From: Yaniella sp.
GTDB lineage: Bacteria > Actinomycetota > Actinomycetes > Actinomycetales > Micrococcaceae
Direction of reading: 5' to 3'
Assembly: GCF_030453185.1 (NCBI RefSeq)
Contig: NZ_JAKDKW010000007.1
Span: forward strand, 1 to 52,975
DNA length: 52,975 nt
Below are positions 17,259 to 25,175 of the stretch, piece after piece. Position numbers and translations under genes: made by a program. Position 1 is the stretch's first letter. Every line of letters starts with the position of its first letter. The notes beneath the pieces were generated by a model that ran no database searches, had not been told where the DNA came from, and saw only the letters and a list, made by a program, of their open reading frames with translations.

Positions 17259-19259
17259 TTACCGGGCCGAGCCATGAAGAGTCGTCATAGTGCCGTTCAT
17301 CATTTCCCAGATGGTTTCGCGTATTGCTTGGGGCTGTACTACGACGATCTGTCCGGCGTGTGTTGCTAATAAGTCTAGCAATGGCGTCAGGGTTTGGAAC
17401 GCCAACTGGGCGAAAATGGAGCCGTCATCAGCGATGGCCGTGGCCGTCGGGTGATAGGCATTCATGACGTCCCGATAACGATGGGTGGCATGGACAATGA
17501 CGGTAAGTGCCTCTTTAGTAACCTGTGGTGCGATGGTATTTTGAGACACTCGACGTCGAGCAGGGTCAAAAGGTAGCTCAGTGATCGATGCTGAGCCGAT
17601 CCGATCCAGACGGAAGGTGCGGTGCCCTGAAGTTTCTTGACACCAAGCATGAACATAGCCGTGCCCCGAGGTATAGAGCAACTGCAGTGGTTCAATAGCG
17701 CGAGTGCTGATCCCACCGGATGATTCTGAGTAGTAACTTATGCGGATCACTCGGTGTAGTTGGGCTCCCTTGTGGAGTACTTCGGCGACCTCATCGTCCT
17801 CCCCCAGGCTCAAATCCGGATGGACAATATGATCTTCAGATCCTACGTTTGGATCAACCAGATCGATGGCCTCGCGAAGCTTGGATCCCAAGGATTGTGC
17901 TGCCGACTGTTGTGCAGCGCTAATTCCTGGGATGGTCGGAACTGCGTTGAGCCCCGATATCAGTCCAAGGGCTTCTGGCGCGGAGAGTTGCCAGGGTTGT
18001 GCCAACAACTCGGCGTTGGAAATCTCAACTGGCTCAGCATGTGGATCTATTTCGAACTGTCCGCCGGCAAAATCAGTTTCTGGCATTCCCCAAAACTGCA
18101 TGGCCGATAGATCCTCGGTCAGCGTGGCGTCGTCGATATTAAAGCGCTGACAGACTTGCTCTCGAGGCATTGTTCCACCGTGTTGGTTCACCACGGCCAC
18201 GATACCGAGACGCCGTGAAATCACGTCCCTGTCACCAGTTCTACGACGGGTGCGAGTGACTTTAAGCAGTTTTGGTACGGACAACGCTGAGGCCCCGGTA
18301 TGGGCGTCACGAACCATGGCGGTGATGTCGCCAACAAGTTCGGCGAGCTCGGCGCTCTGCTGCGGGTCCACGCGCGCATTGGTGGTCAGTGCTGCGATGC
18401 TGGCTGCGACCTTCAACGGATCGCGGTAGGTAAAGTGCAACAGCTCCCACCCGGAGGAATGCTGGACGACGTCGGCGCGAATACGCAAGCTCGAGGAGAC
18501 GTTCTCGGCGACCCAAACGTATGCCTCGGCGGCAACTTGTTCGGTGTGCAGGCGTGCGCGAATAGCTTCTATGCTGAACTGTTGCGGCCGCAACGATGAC
18601 TCTCGTTGTCCATCGAGTGCGTCGTTCGGCAGCAAGGTGATCGCTTTGGACTCGATACGGGAGAGTCGGAAGATCCGTTCGTCGTTGCGGTCCAGATCCC
18701 AACCCACCACATACCAGTGTTGGTGGGCCATAAATACGGCCCATGGCCGCAGTCGTCGATTGACGATCTCATCACGGCCAACGGTGCGGTAGCGAAAGCG
18801 GATAGGTGCTTGTTCTCGGGTTGCCGCCACGATATCTGTGAGGAGGGACTGTCCCGAGGCAAGCTGTGCGCCGACGAATGGAGGACTGGCAGGCTGGCCT
18901 GCTGTCATACGAGTCAACGCAGCGTGGATGGCATCTTCAATTGGGGTCTTCATCCACAAGGCACGCGCCTGGTGTAGCGCGATGATCTCATCATCGGTTA
19001 GCGCGAGATCAGGGAGATAAAGCCGGTCGCGATCGATCAGGTACACGCCGTCGGCGGTGGTTTTTTGCTGCCACTGGACGGGTACGCCAATGGCGGTCAG
19101 CGCTTCTTTATCTCGAGAAAATTGGCGCTGCTTGGCCGCCGTAGTGGTGTTCTGGTGATCGTAGAGATAATTGAAGATGTCATTTTTGGCGCGTCCGTTT
19201 GCTCCGGCTTCTAAAAGAAGCCAGAGCAGCGAAACGATACGTTCCGCGGAACGGGACAC
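17259..19259 (-). CDS. pafBC: fused PafB-PafC WYL-domain transcription activator
   Basis: The 666-residue protein is a tandem of two HTH-WYL units that are separate pafB and pafC genes in mycobacteria. The first half starts with AERIVSLLWLLLEAG and has a WYL region with RRLRPWAVFMAHQHWYVVGWD; the second half repeats HTH (TRTRRRTGDRDVISRRL) and WYL (IEPLQLLYTSGHGYVHAW). PafBC senses single-stranded DNA and drives the LexA-independent DNA-damage response. The fused form is known from other Micrococcales. Two bases separate it from the upstream FKBP gene. Confidence 0.9.
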   Translation of the reverse strand: MSRSAERIVSLLWLLLEAGANGRAKNDIFNYLYDHQNTTTAAKQRQFSRDKEALTAIGVPVQWQQKTTADGVYLIDRDRLYLPDLALTDDEIIALHQARALWMKTPIEDAIHAALTRMTAGQPASPPFVGAQLASGQSLLTDIVAATREQAPIRFRYRTVGRDEIVNRRLRPWAVFMAHQHWYVVGWDLDRNDERIFRLSRIESKAITLLPNDALDGQRESSLRPQQFSIEAIRARLHTEQVAAEAYVWVAENVSSSLRIRADVVQHSSGWELLHFTYRDPLKVAASIAALTTNARVDPQQSAELAELVGDITAMVRDAHTGASALSVPKLLKVTRTRRRTGDRDVISRRLGIVAVVNQHGGTMPREQVCQRFNIDDATLTEDLSAMQFWGMPETDFAGGQFEIDPHAEPVEISNAELLAQPWQLSAPEALGLISGLNAVPTIPGISAAQQSAAQSLGSKLREAIDLVDPNVGSEDHIVHPDLSLGEDDEVAEVLHKGAQLHRVIRISYYSESSGGISTRAIEPLQLLYTSGHGYVHAWCQETSGHRTFRLDRIGSASITELPFDPARRRVSQNTIAPQVTKEALTVIVHATHRYRDVMNAYHPTATAIADDGSIFAQLAFQTLTPLLDLLATHAGQIVVVQPQAIRETIWEMMNGTMTTLHGSAR

Positions 19260-19261
19260 AG

Positions 19262-19657
19262 TTAGCGAACCTCCACCAGGTCAACGACGAAGATGAGGGT
19301 TTCATTAGGACCAATGTCGTTGCCGGCACCATTTTCCCCGTAGGCCAGGTGGGATGGGATCTCGAGACGACGACGGCCGCCGACCTTCATACCCAGTAAT
19401 CCCTGATCCCAGCCGGTGATAACCTGGCCAACACCCGCGGTGAAGTCCAGTGGTTCTCCGCGGTTCCAGGAGGCATCGAATTCAGCTCCGGTGGACCATG
19501 CAACGCCCACATAGTGGCACGAGATAGGTGAGCCAGCGATGACTTCTTTGCCGGTCCCTTCGATGATATCTTCGATCACCAGTTCTTCTGGCGGGGTATC
19601 GCCCGGGAAATCGATTTCTGGGCGGGTACGGTCTAGTTCGCGTTTACCAAATGACAT
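19262..19657 (-). CDS. FKBP-type peptidyl-prolyl cis-trans isomerase
   Basis: The 131-residue cytosolic protein is a complete FKBP domain: SCHYVGVAWSTGAEFDASW, GQVITGWDQGLLGMKVGG and SHLAYGENGAG are the conserved strands around the drug/proline pocket. Its first six codons (MSFGKR) form part of the attachment site of the integrative element, so everything upstream of the ATG is now element DNA. That DNA supplies a good ribosome-binding site (AAAGGAGA), so translation is probably preserved. It is followed two bases later by pafBC. Confidence 0.94.
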   Translation of the reverse strand: MSFGKRELDRTRPEIDFPGDTPPEELVIEDIIEGTGKEVIAGSPISCHYVGVAWSTGAEFDASWNRGEPLDFTAGVGQVITGWDQGLLGMKVGGRRRLEIPSHLAYGENGAGNDIGPNETLIFVVDLVEVR

Positions 19658-19658
19658 G
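19641..19658. repeat. attachment site copy, left (attL)
   Basis: The 18 bases cgtttaccaaatgacatg are identical to 48591-48608. Adding mismatches, similarity runs from 19635 into the ribosome-binding region. The repeat covers codons 1-5 and part of codon 6 of the FKBP gene. Confidence 0.85.
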
Positions 19659-19777
19659 TGGTCTCCTTTAGTCGGTAGAATTTGATGTCTTCATGTCTAC
19701 AGGCGCGTGGCACTGCGCCAAATTCCTTCCCCACAATACCCGCTACTCCCCTGTAAATTCCTCAAGATGCCCTTTCA

Positions 19778-19809
19778 AAAGTGTTCATAAAGTGTTCGTA
19801 AAAGTGTCC
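19778..19809. repeat. arm-type direct repeats, left end of element 1
   Basis: Three 9-base units start 11 and 12 bases apart: AAAGTGTTC (19778), AAAGTGTTC (19789) and AAAGTGTCC (19801). The first two recur at the right end of the same element (48362 and 48373) with the same 11-base step. Placement inside both ends fits integrase arm sites or excisionase sites. Confidence 0.6.
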
Positions 19810-19873
19810 ATTATCCCCACAGAGCACTCTGGGGCCATCATAGTGCCCCCGGTGACCGGTGTTGGGAAAGACG

Positions 19874-19882
19874 CCGGACACT
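19874..19882 (+). promoter_or_regulatory. CCGGACACT motif before HTH gene 1
   Basis: The motif begins exactly 17 bases before the ATG at 19891. The same spacing is found before 48838 and 52709. No Shine-Dalgarno sequence is present between motif and ATG. It may be an operator or part of a promoter giving leaderless transcripts. Confidence 0.6.
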
Positions 19883-19890
19883 ACCTATGT

Positions 19891-20109
19891 ATGGCTGTTT
19901 CAAAAGTAGAACCGAAGATAACCAAGCATGATCTCCCTCGACTCATGACCAGAGATGAGGTTGCTGAGTATTTAGATGTTGCACCAAAGACATTGAGCAA
20001 CTGGAACTCTGCCGGCACTGGACCGACACCTGTGAGGTATGGCGGTCGCTCTGTGAAGTACCTTCCTGAAGATGTCTACGAGTGGGTACGCAGCAAACGG
20101 GCGGCATAA
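19891..20109 (+). CDS. excisionase-like HTH protein
   Basis: The 72-residue protein is a MerR-like winged helix of the excisionase/HTH_17 type: LMTRDEVAEYLDVAPKTLS is the helix-turn-helix, NWNSAGTGP the wing and YLPEDVYEWV the last helix. The start at 19891 is preferred over upstream ones because the CCGGACACT motif keeps the same 17-base distance in three homologous positions. Position at the element edge suggests a recombination directionality factor or a regulator of the core genes. Two homologues are at 48838 and 49210. Confidence 0.82.
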   Translation: MAVSKVEPKITKHDLPRLMTRDEVAEYLDVAPKTLSNWNSAGTGPTPVRYGGRSVKYLPEDVYEWVRSKRAA

Positions 20110-20144
20110 AAAACGCCCCGGCCACCATGACGATGACCGGGGCG
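20108..20144 (-). terminator. terminator for the membrane-anchored transfer-type gene
   Basis: An 11-bp stem with one G-T type mismatch (20114-20124 with 20134-20144) is followed on the minus strand by six T. It ends the minus-strand unit 23526-20167; it may also slow transcription from the HTH gene. Confidence 0.8.
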
Positions 20145-20166
20145 CTATGCGCAGAAGCTCAGATGG

Positions 20167-21327
20167 TTACGGTGCGTCCTCTGGAATACAGGGGCTACCG
20201 GAGTTGTCAACGAAATCGTCTGGGTCCACGTAGTGGAAGTCATCGATGACGTTGGTTTCACCGGTGGTGTCGATGGTCGCCTCTAGTGTGCGTGGTCCAT
20301 CAATGACTGGCTCCATGTCATCGGCAATCCACGCCCAGCACACGCTCATGTCCACTGCGCTGTCGTTCTGGTGGTCCAGTGCTTCATATTCGATAATCCA
20401 TGGGTAGGACTTCGCGCTGTGCTCATATGCTGTCCACCAAGATTCAGACGGCGTTGGGCGGTGCGGTGTTTGCACGGTGTCAGCTAGCGCGCTGGTCATT
20501 AAGGGCTTGGACCGGATGAGTCCGTCTGTGTGGTGAATGTCTTCTCCGGCGTCCCAGGTCGTTGAGACCTCGACAAAGTGCAAGGCAAGTTCATCGACAG
20601 ACAGACCTTTAGCAGAGGCGTCACTGGGCACCGAAATGTCTTGTGGACCCATAGCTTTCAGTTCACTCCACGAAGGTCCGTCACCTGCTGCAACCGGAGG
20701 TGCTTCATCCTTGACGGTCTCCACAATTAGATAGTCGCCGGGGTTATATCCAGTGCCTTCCATCCAGGTGTGGAATTGTTCACGGCCCTTATCTTCGTGG
20801 CCGGAATAGAGGTGCAAGTGAACACCAAAGTCATGAGTTGAAGAACCCTCTGGCAGACCCTGATAGGCACCATAATGGCTGCCCTCTTGTGGCAGATCAT
20901 GCAAGATAGGGTGCTTGTCGTGCATATCTTCGGCAAGCTCGTGGTACTCCTCAGTCACGATCTGCTCTTCACTAACCGCTTCCTCTTCCTCGACAAGCTC
21001 TTCAGCTTCTTCCGATGACGGGATCAGACTGACGTGCACGATCTGCGCTTCGCCAGGCTCCACGGTGATTGGTAAGGAATCGGGTTCAAAGCCTGCACTA
21101 GATGCTTCAACCATGACTTCACCTGACAGTTCTACCGTCACCACTTGCCCATGGGTGATTTCTCCCATATCTTCACCGCCTACTACGACATCCACCTGGT
21201 TGGGCGATACTTCAAAGGTCAGCTCAGTTTCAGGGGTGCTCCAAGGTCGGAGCAGAGCCAATACGATGACGGCTAGCACTGCGATAATCCCAGCAATGGG
21301 CCAGTATGTCTTGATCGACTTCGACAT
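20167..21327 (-). CDS. membrane-anchored protein with PEGA-like and NTF2-like regions, transfer-associated
   Basis: The 386-residue protein has one N-terminal membrane helix (about 10-27), a PEGA-like beta domain (about 34-105), a very acidic linker and a C-terminal globular domain. The C-terminal domain shares a pattern with the lipoprotein at 49526 (a TTW-x-A-x-EDI stretch followed by TDG and R), which suggests a related NTF2-like fold as used by VirB8/TcpC-type proteins. It lies directly after the cell-wall hydrolase gene in both elements, which supports a role in the mating apparatus. Strong ribosome-binding site AAAGGAGGAG. Exact function unknown. Confidence 0.6.
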   Translation of the reverse strand: MSKSIKTYWPIAGIIAVLAVIVLALLRPWSTPETELTFEVSPNQVDVVVGGEDMGEITHGQVVTVELSGEVMVEASSAGFEPDSLPITVEPGEAQIVHVSLIPSSEEAEELVEEEEAVSEEQIVTEEYHELAEDMHDKHPILHDLPQEGSHYGAYQGLPEGSSTHDFGVHLHLYSGHEDKGREQFHTWMEGTGYNPGDYLIVETVKDEAPPVAAGDGPSWSELKAMGPQDISVPSDASAKGLSVDELALHFVEVSTTWDAGEDIHHTDGLIRSKPLMTSALADTVQTPHRPTPSESWWTAYEHSAKSYPWIIEYEALDHQNDSAVDMSVCWAWIADDMEPVIDGPRTLEATIDTTGETNVIDDFHYVDPDDFVDNSGSPCIPEDAP

Positions 21328-21374
21328 TGCTCCTCCTTTGGAGAATGTTGGAAATACTACGTGTTTAGATGCTC

Positions 21375-21388
21375 AGTGTCCGGACACT
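21375..21388. promoter_or_regulatory. perfect 14-bp palindrome containing the CCGGACACT motif
   Basis: AGTGTCCGGACACT is a perfect inverted repeat and contains the motif on both strands. It overlaps the intergenic gap between the hydrolase stop and the next minus-strand gene (start 21327). A symmetric site suggests a dimeric DNA-binding protein. Confidence 0.6.
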
Positions 21389-21399
21389 GAATATACCCA

Positions 21400-23526
21400 C
21401 TATTCGGCATTCACTAGACGAGCGACTTCGTACCCGCCCCTGCCGTCAGAAAGGTAGGTGTGGTGGCCTGATGGTGGACGTGTGCTTAGTGACGCGCCCT
21501 GTGAACGACCATCAGAACCCGTATGACGCTCACCGGTATAGATGAAGATGTGACCATTCAAAAATAGAATGTCACCAGATTGTAGATCGCCCTCGCTCGA
21601 CGGATAGAAAGTCTCGTACTTGTCGCTATTTCGTAAATACGACTGCTGCACTGCGGTACCTCGAACGGGGAAACTTTCATCGGCGCCACTGCTGCGCATC
21701 ACGGTAGCAACGAACACGCCGCAGTCGGTGAAGTAAGCGGTATGGAAGTCAGAGTTGATCCCGGACGATACCTCAACGAATTCTGGTTTTGCAGCGGATC
21801 GACCATAACCGTGAGCCATGCTGCTTGGCAGACTAACAATGTTGTCCCAGGCAAGATACATAGAGGCCTCAGTCACGCTGCCGGTTGGGACATCACCACC
21901 GCCACCAGGCACACAGTCGGAGGTGTAGTCGCCTTCAGATGCAGCCAGAATCTTTTCGACATATGGCTTGGTCTGCGTCCTGAATTCTCCGTGCTTGAAC
22001 ATTTCATCGAGGTCAAAGTTGTACTGCTGCACCCGACCTTGACCGGCGTTATACCCGGCCAGCGCAAGCTGAGCTAGATGCTCTTCATCCTCGGCATGGT
22101 CTTCCATGAATTCCCGCAGATACTTCATGTACCGGCCCTGGGCAGCGATAGAGTCTTCTGGGTCCCAGGGGTCTCCACCTTCACCAAATGATGGCCAGGT
22201 TCCAGGCATAAATTGTGCGATGCCCATGGCTCCCACAGGCGACTGTGCGTTCGGGTCCCACCCTGATTCAGCTTGAATCTGTGCACCGATAAAGCTTGTG
22301 CTAAAACCTGATTCTGCCGCGGCATCCTCAACGGCTGACAAATACTCATCGGGGATATTGACGGAGTCGCTTCCGCCTCCCCCACCGCCAGGGGTGCATA
22401 TCGGTCCGCCACCTGACTCAGCACCACCTACCTTCCAGTTGCGCGCCCGGTCAACGATGGATTGCGCTTTACTATCCGCATCAACGATGGGAATTGTTTC
22501 GACAACTTCAATCCAGGTATCAAATGTCTGTTCGCGAAGTTCGTCTTGACCTTCAATAGGTGTCCGACCACCAGACGTAACTGCCAGCGTGTACCCTGTG
22601 GCAAGGTCCATAGGTACGTCGGTGCCGGTTACCTCGCGCTGTTGTGCAGACAGGGCATCGGCAACCCACCGGGCTTCGTCTTCGATCTCCAGGTCTTCTT
22701 CTTGCTCGGCGCCAGGAGTGTCTACGACCAGTTCTTCAACGGCATCATCGGTGAGTCCGAACCATCCGTCATCGGGACGTTCACCATCATCAGTTGATGC
22801 ATTTTCTTCGGCCAGGACAGAGGACAGCACGTAGAAGTCTGCACCCGCAGTATTGGCTGTGTTTTGCAGCATCCGCTCAACAGTGGCGTTACCGCCATAG
22901 GAGGATGATGCTTCTTCGGCTACTGATTCGCCAGCATCTCTCCGAGAGGCGGATTCATGACCAGAGTCTGTGTCGCCGAATAGGCCAAACAGCAACAGTG
23001 AGCTGATCACTGTTTGGAAGAGGGTGATGCCTCCAAAGACGACCAAGATAACAGTCCAAAAGGACTTGGACTTCACGACTGCCTTTGCAGCGCCAATACC
23101 GGCACCGGCCCAGCCGCCCTTCATCGCCCCCTTGATCGCGCCCGATGCTACTTTTGCAGCGTCTTTGCCGACCTGCTGAGCGCCGCGCTTGGCCATCGAG
23201 TCGTCTTTATTCGATCCCCCATCCTCACCGGCTTTGTCGAGGCCTTTTAGTGCATTGCCGCCCATTTTCTTGGCGCGGTCCGACATAGACGAGGACTTCT
23301 TCTTTGAGTCACCCTTCGATTTCTGTTGACGTTCAGCAGCCTGCTTCGCAAGACCTTGTTCCTCTTGGTTCAGCTGCTCTTTGGAGAGCTTGGTCGTGCC
23401 CATGGGCTTGTCGGCAGCTGGATTGACCTGTGCTGGTGCGCCAGCTTTGGGTTCCGGGGGCTTGGGAGTTTTGGGGGTCGAGGCAGCCTTGGGCTTTGGC
23501 TTGGGCAGCTTTGGGGTGTCGGCCAC
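21400..23526 (-). CDS. conjugation-type cell-wall hydrolase: lytic transglycosylase plus NlpC/P60-like domain
   Basis: The 708-residue protein starts with GTG after CTGGAG. Regions in order: a proline/lysine-rich cytosolic tail (1-130), one membrane helix (about 156-184), a conserved outer region containing DGWFGLTDDAVEEL (about 210-365), a soluble lytic transglycosylase domain with QAESGWDP (catalytic Glu420) and LALAGYNAG, and a C-terminal NlpC/P60-like domain with TDCGVFVAT (Cys602) and a downstream NGHIFIY histidine. Such proteins open peptidoglycan for type IV secretion in Gram-positive ICEs. Homologous in its first 530 residues to the protein at 50307, but with a different last domain. 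Confidence 0.85.
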   Translation of the reverse strand: MADTPKLPKPKPKAASTPKTPKPPEPKAGAPAQVNPAADKPMGTTKLSKEQLNQEEQGLAKQAAERQQKSKGDSKKKSSSMSDRAKKMGGNALKGLDKAGEDGGSNKDDSMAKRGAQQVGKDAAKVASGAIKGAMKGGWAGAGIGAAKAVVKSKSFWTVILVVFGGITLFQTVISSLLLFGLFGDTDSGHESASRRDAGESVAEEASSSYGGNATVERMLQNTANTAGADFYVLSSVLAEENASTDDGERPDDGWFGLTDDAVEELVVDTPGAEQEEDLEIEDEARWVADALSAQQREVTGTDVPMDLATGYTLAVTSGGRTPIEGQDELREQTFDTWIEVVETIPIVDADSKAQSIVDRARNWKVGGAESGGGPICTPGGGGGGSDSVNIPDEYLSAVEDAAAESGFSTSFIGAQIQAESGWDPNAQSPVGAMGIAQFMPGTWPSFGEGGDPWDPEDSIAAQGRYMKYLREFMEDHAEDEEHLAQLALAGYNAGQGRVQQYNFDLDEMFKHGEFRTQTKPYVEKILAASEGDYTSDCVPGGGGDVPTGSVTEASMYLAWDNIVSLPSSMAHGYGRSAAKPEFVEVSSGINSDFHTAYFTDCGVFVATVMRSSGADESFPVRGTAVQQSYLRNSDKYETFYPSSEGDLQSGDILFLNGHIFIYTGERHTGSDGRSQGASLSTRPPSGHHTYLSDGRGGYEVARLVNAE

Positions 23527-23564
23527 GAGTCGTCTCCAGAGGGTCAGAATTTCTATCCTGTGGA

Positions 23565-23573
23565 AGTGTCCGG
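23565..23573 (-). promoter_or_regulatory. CCGGACACT motif before the hydrolase gene of element 1
   Basis: Minus strand CCCCGGACACTTCCA (15 bases) is identical to the sequence before the homologous gene in element 2 (52659-52675 region). It lies about 40 bases before the GTG start, which has its own ribosome-binding site. Confidence 0.6.
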
Positions 23574-23740
23574 GGTGGAATCGTGACCATCAAGCAAGCG
23601 TCAGAGAAGGCATTAAAGTTGCATAGCGTAGAAAAATAAAGAAACTAATACAGAACGTTTCGGAACGAACTCTTAGCTTGAGCGTAAATAACCTCGATTC
23701 CGGTTAGTCTCAATGGTTCTAACCGCTCAAATCTATATAC

Positions 23741-24115
23741 TTAACCACCATAGTGTTGAGGACTGCGCCATCTAACTTTTGATCGCACCAACCTTCCTAA
23801 AGTAAAAACAAACGCTAAAAGGCTGAAAGCCAAAACAACAGCAAAGATCGCCACGACGGGATTGACCCACCAGGAGACTAAATCATAATCTTCGTTGCAA
23901 GGGTAGCTGATTGGAAAATAGGTATTTGGAGCGTGAGAAAGACGATACTCAGAATCATAGGGTTCACCAGCCAAGAAACATGCATCTTCAATTTGGTTTA
24001 GAGACGAAGCGTGGCCCCAAAAAAAGAACACCACGAAAGCACCGAGTGAAAGATAGCACACAGTGAACCAACCCAGAGGACCAGGCGACATCACGAAATC
24101 TGTCAGGCCACGCAT
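23741..24115 (-). CDS. small two-helix membrane protein, unknown
   Basis: The 124-residue frame has two clear membrane helices (WFTVCYLSLGAFVVFFFWG and VVAIFAVVLAFSLLAFVF) around a cysteine-containing outer loop (ACFLAG and YPCNED), and a basic end. The ATG at 24115 is chosen because the helix-bearing part starts there; the frame is open further up to 24316 with less protein-like sequence. In another frame, 24311-23988 begins with MFQELMPDQPRQNLREFID, which also looks protein-like, so an upstream gene or a frameshift is possible. Not recognised as a known family. Confidence 0.45.
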   Translation of the reverse strand: MRGLTDFVMSPGPLGWFTVCYLSLGAFVVFFFWGHASSLNQIEDACFLAGEPYDSEYRLSHAPNTYFPISYPCNEDYDLVSWWVNPVVAIFAVVLAFSLLAFVFTLGRLVRSKVRWRSPQHYGG

Positions 24116-24443
24116 CTTCTTGGCGTTTCTTTTGATCACTGTTCCAGCCGCGCCCTTTCTGACAGAACATGCGCGAAGCCGCTCGTGAAACTGCCCAGCG
24201 AACTGGGTCCGGGGTGTGCCCGTCGGTGACTTTATATCCGCCCTCGTGCAGCGTATCAATGAATTCTCGCAAGTTCTGTCGAGGTTGGTCTGGCATGAGT
24301 TCTTGAAACACAGCATACTCCTTCGGTACTGAAGCCTACATGGCCCTCCCTTTATTGTGCACTGTCAAGATGAAGTTTTCAGGGTTAGACGCACGCATAG
24401 CACTACTTGCAAGTAAATCGCAGGCAAAATAGCCCTTAAATAA

Positions 24444-24498
24444 GATGAACGACGTGCATGCTGCGCTTGTGGTGATTTTCGCATGCACATCGTTCATC
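24444..24498. repeat. 18-bp inverted repeat
   Basis: Arms 24444-24461 and 24481-24498 are complementary at 17 of 18 positions and enclose a 19-base loop. In RNA this would be a very stable hairpin. No T-run follows on the plus side, so it is not a simple terminator. Confidence 0.7.
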
Positions 24499-24582
24499 CA
24501 GCTTTTGAGGAGTCATCCGCGTGGCGATCCGTTTTCAACACCACTCATCATGAAAACGGACCGCCCCGGCGGTCGCACAGCA

Positions 24583-25002
24583 TCAGGGCAGAGAGGTGAC
24601 TACCCGGTTGCTGCACGGTACGGTATGTTCATTGCTCGCATCAACGAACATATCGAAAACGGGACTCATATGCCCCCGACGGCGTTCTGTGCACCTCACA
24701 ACAAATGCAAGAACACCGTGCATGGAAGTGTTTTGGTCATCCGCAACAACACCAACTCCACCATTTTCGACACCTGCAGCGCGCTCACAAAACGCTGCGT
24801 GATCGGCACCGTACCCTTCCTTGTTAGCAGCCATCAAAGAGGAAACTGGGCTAACGCAGAAGGAGTTCAAAACACTATTTGTCCGGCGAGCCAATACAGT
24901 GTCCGCTTTCTGCATATGCGCCATAGCGGTGCATATCCTTGCGGTAGCTGCTGTCGTCACCGGGCATTCCCCTTCGTCTTGGGACATTATTTCTCTCACC
25001 AC
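24583..25002 (-). CDS. candidate small protein behind a DtxR-like box
   Basis: A frame of 139 codons starting at GTG 25002 (or ATG 24990, which has GAGAG six bases before it). Amino-acid content is rich in A, G, V and D as in real proteins, but no domain is recognised. It contains several cysteines. Its only support is the DtxR-like box about 60 bases upstream, which has no other gene to control in that direction. Overlapping plus-strand frames argue against it. Confidence 0.25.
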   Translation of the reverse strand: MVREIMSQDEGECPVTTAATARICTAMAHMQKADTVLARRTNSVLNSFCVSPVSSLMAANKEGYGADHAAFCERAAGVENGGVGVVADDQNTSMHGVLAFVVRCTERRRGHMSPVFDMFVDASNEHTVPCSNRVVTSLP

Positions 25003-25058
25003 GCAGGATCATGGAATACGATCAAGTTGAATAAAATCAAGGAGTAAATGTTATTCAC

Positions 25059-25077
25059 TTAGGGTATCCTAACCTGC
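25059..25077 (-). promoter_or_regulatory. DtxR/IdeR-like iron box, orphan
   Basis: The 19-base site matches the DtxR/IdeR consensus TTAGGTTAGGCTAACCTAA at 14 of 19 positions. It lies downstream of the hmuV stop codon, so it cannot serve the heme transporter; it faces 25002-24583 on the minus strand. Confidence 0.5.
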
Positions 25078-25175
25078 TACAGAGAATACTATACGTCTGG
25101 CTCAGCAGGAAGGCAAGGGTTTAACGAAAGTTCTTGAAATACTGGATTCTGGGAGTCCCGTAGAGACGGTTTTGC

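Larger units (their letters stand above)
24116..25058. other. poorly coding stretch with inverted repeat and competing small frames
   Basis: About 940 bases between a small membrane-protein gene and the heme transporter. Competing frames overlap: minus strand 25002-24583 (139 codons, GTG start, many GNN codons), plus strand 24445-25047, and plus strand 24821-25030 (TTG start, one membrane helix, LTQKEFKTLFVRRANTVSAF). None is recognised. The DtxR-like box at 25059 reads toward the minus-strand frame. The region may hold decayed genes at the cargo boundary. Confidence 0.4.

Noticed and set aside
24445-25047. Plus-strand frame of 200 codons with C-rich third positions
   Set aside because: It overlaps the 18-bp hairpin at its start, shows no recognisable domain, competes with two other frames, and the iron box lies beyond its stop.
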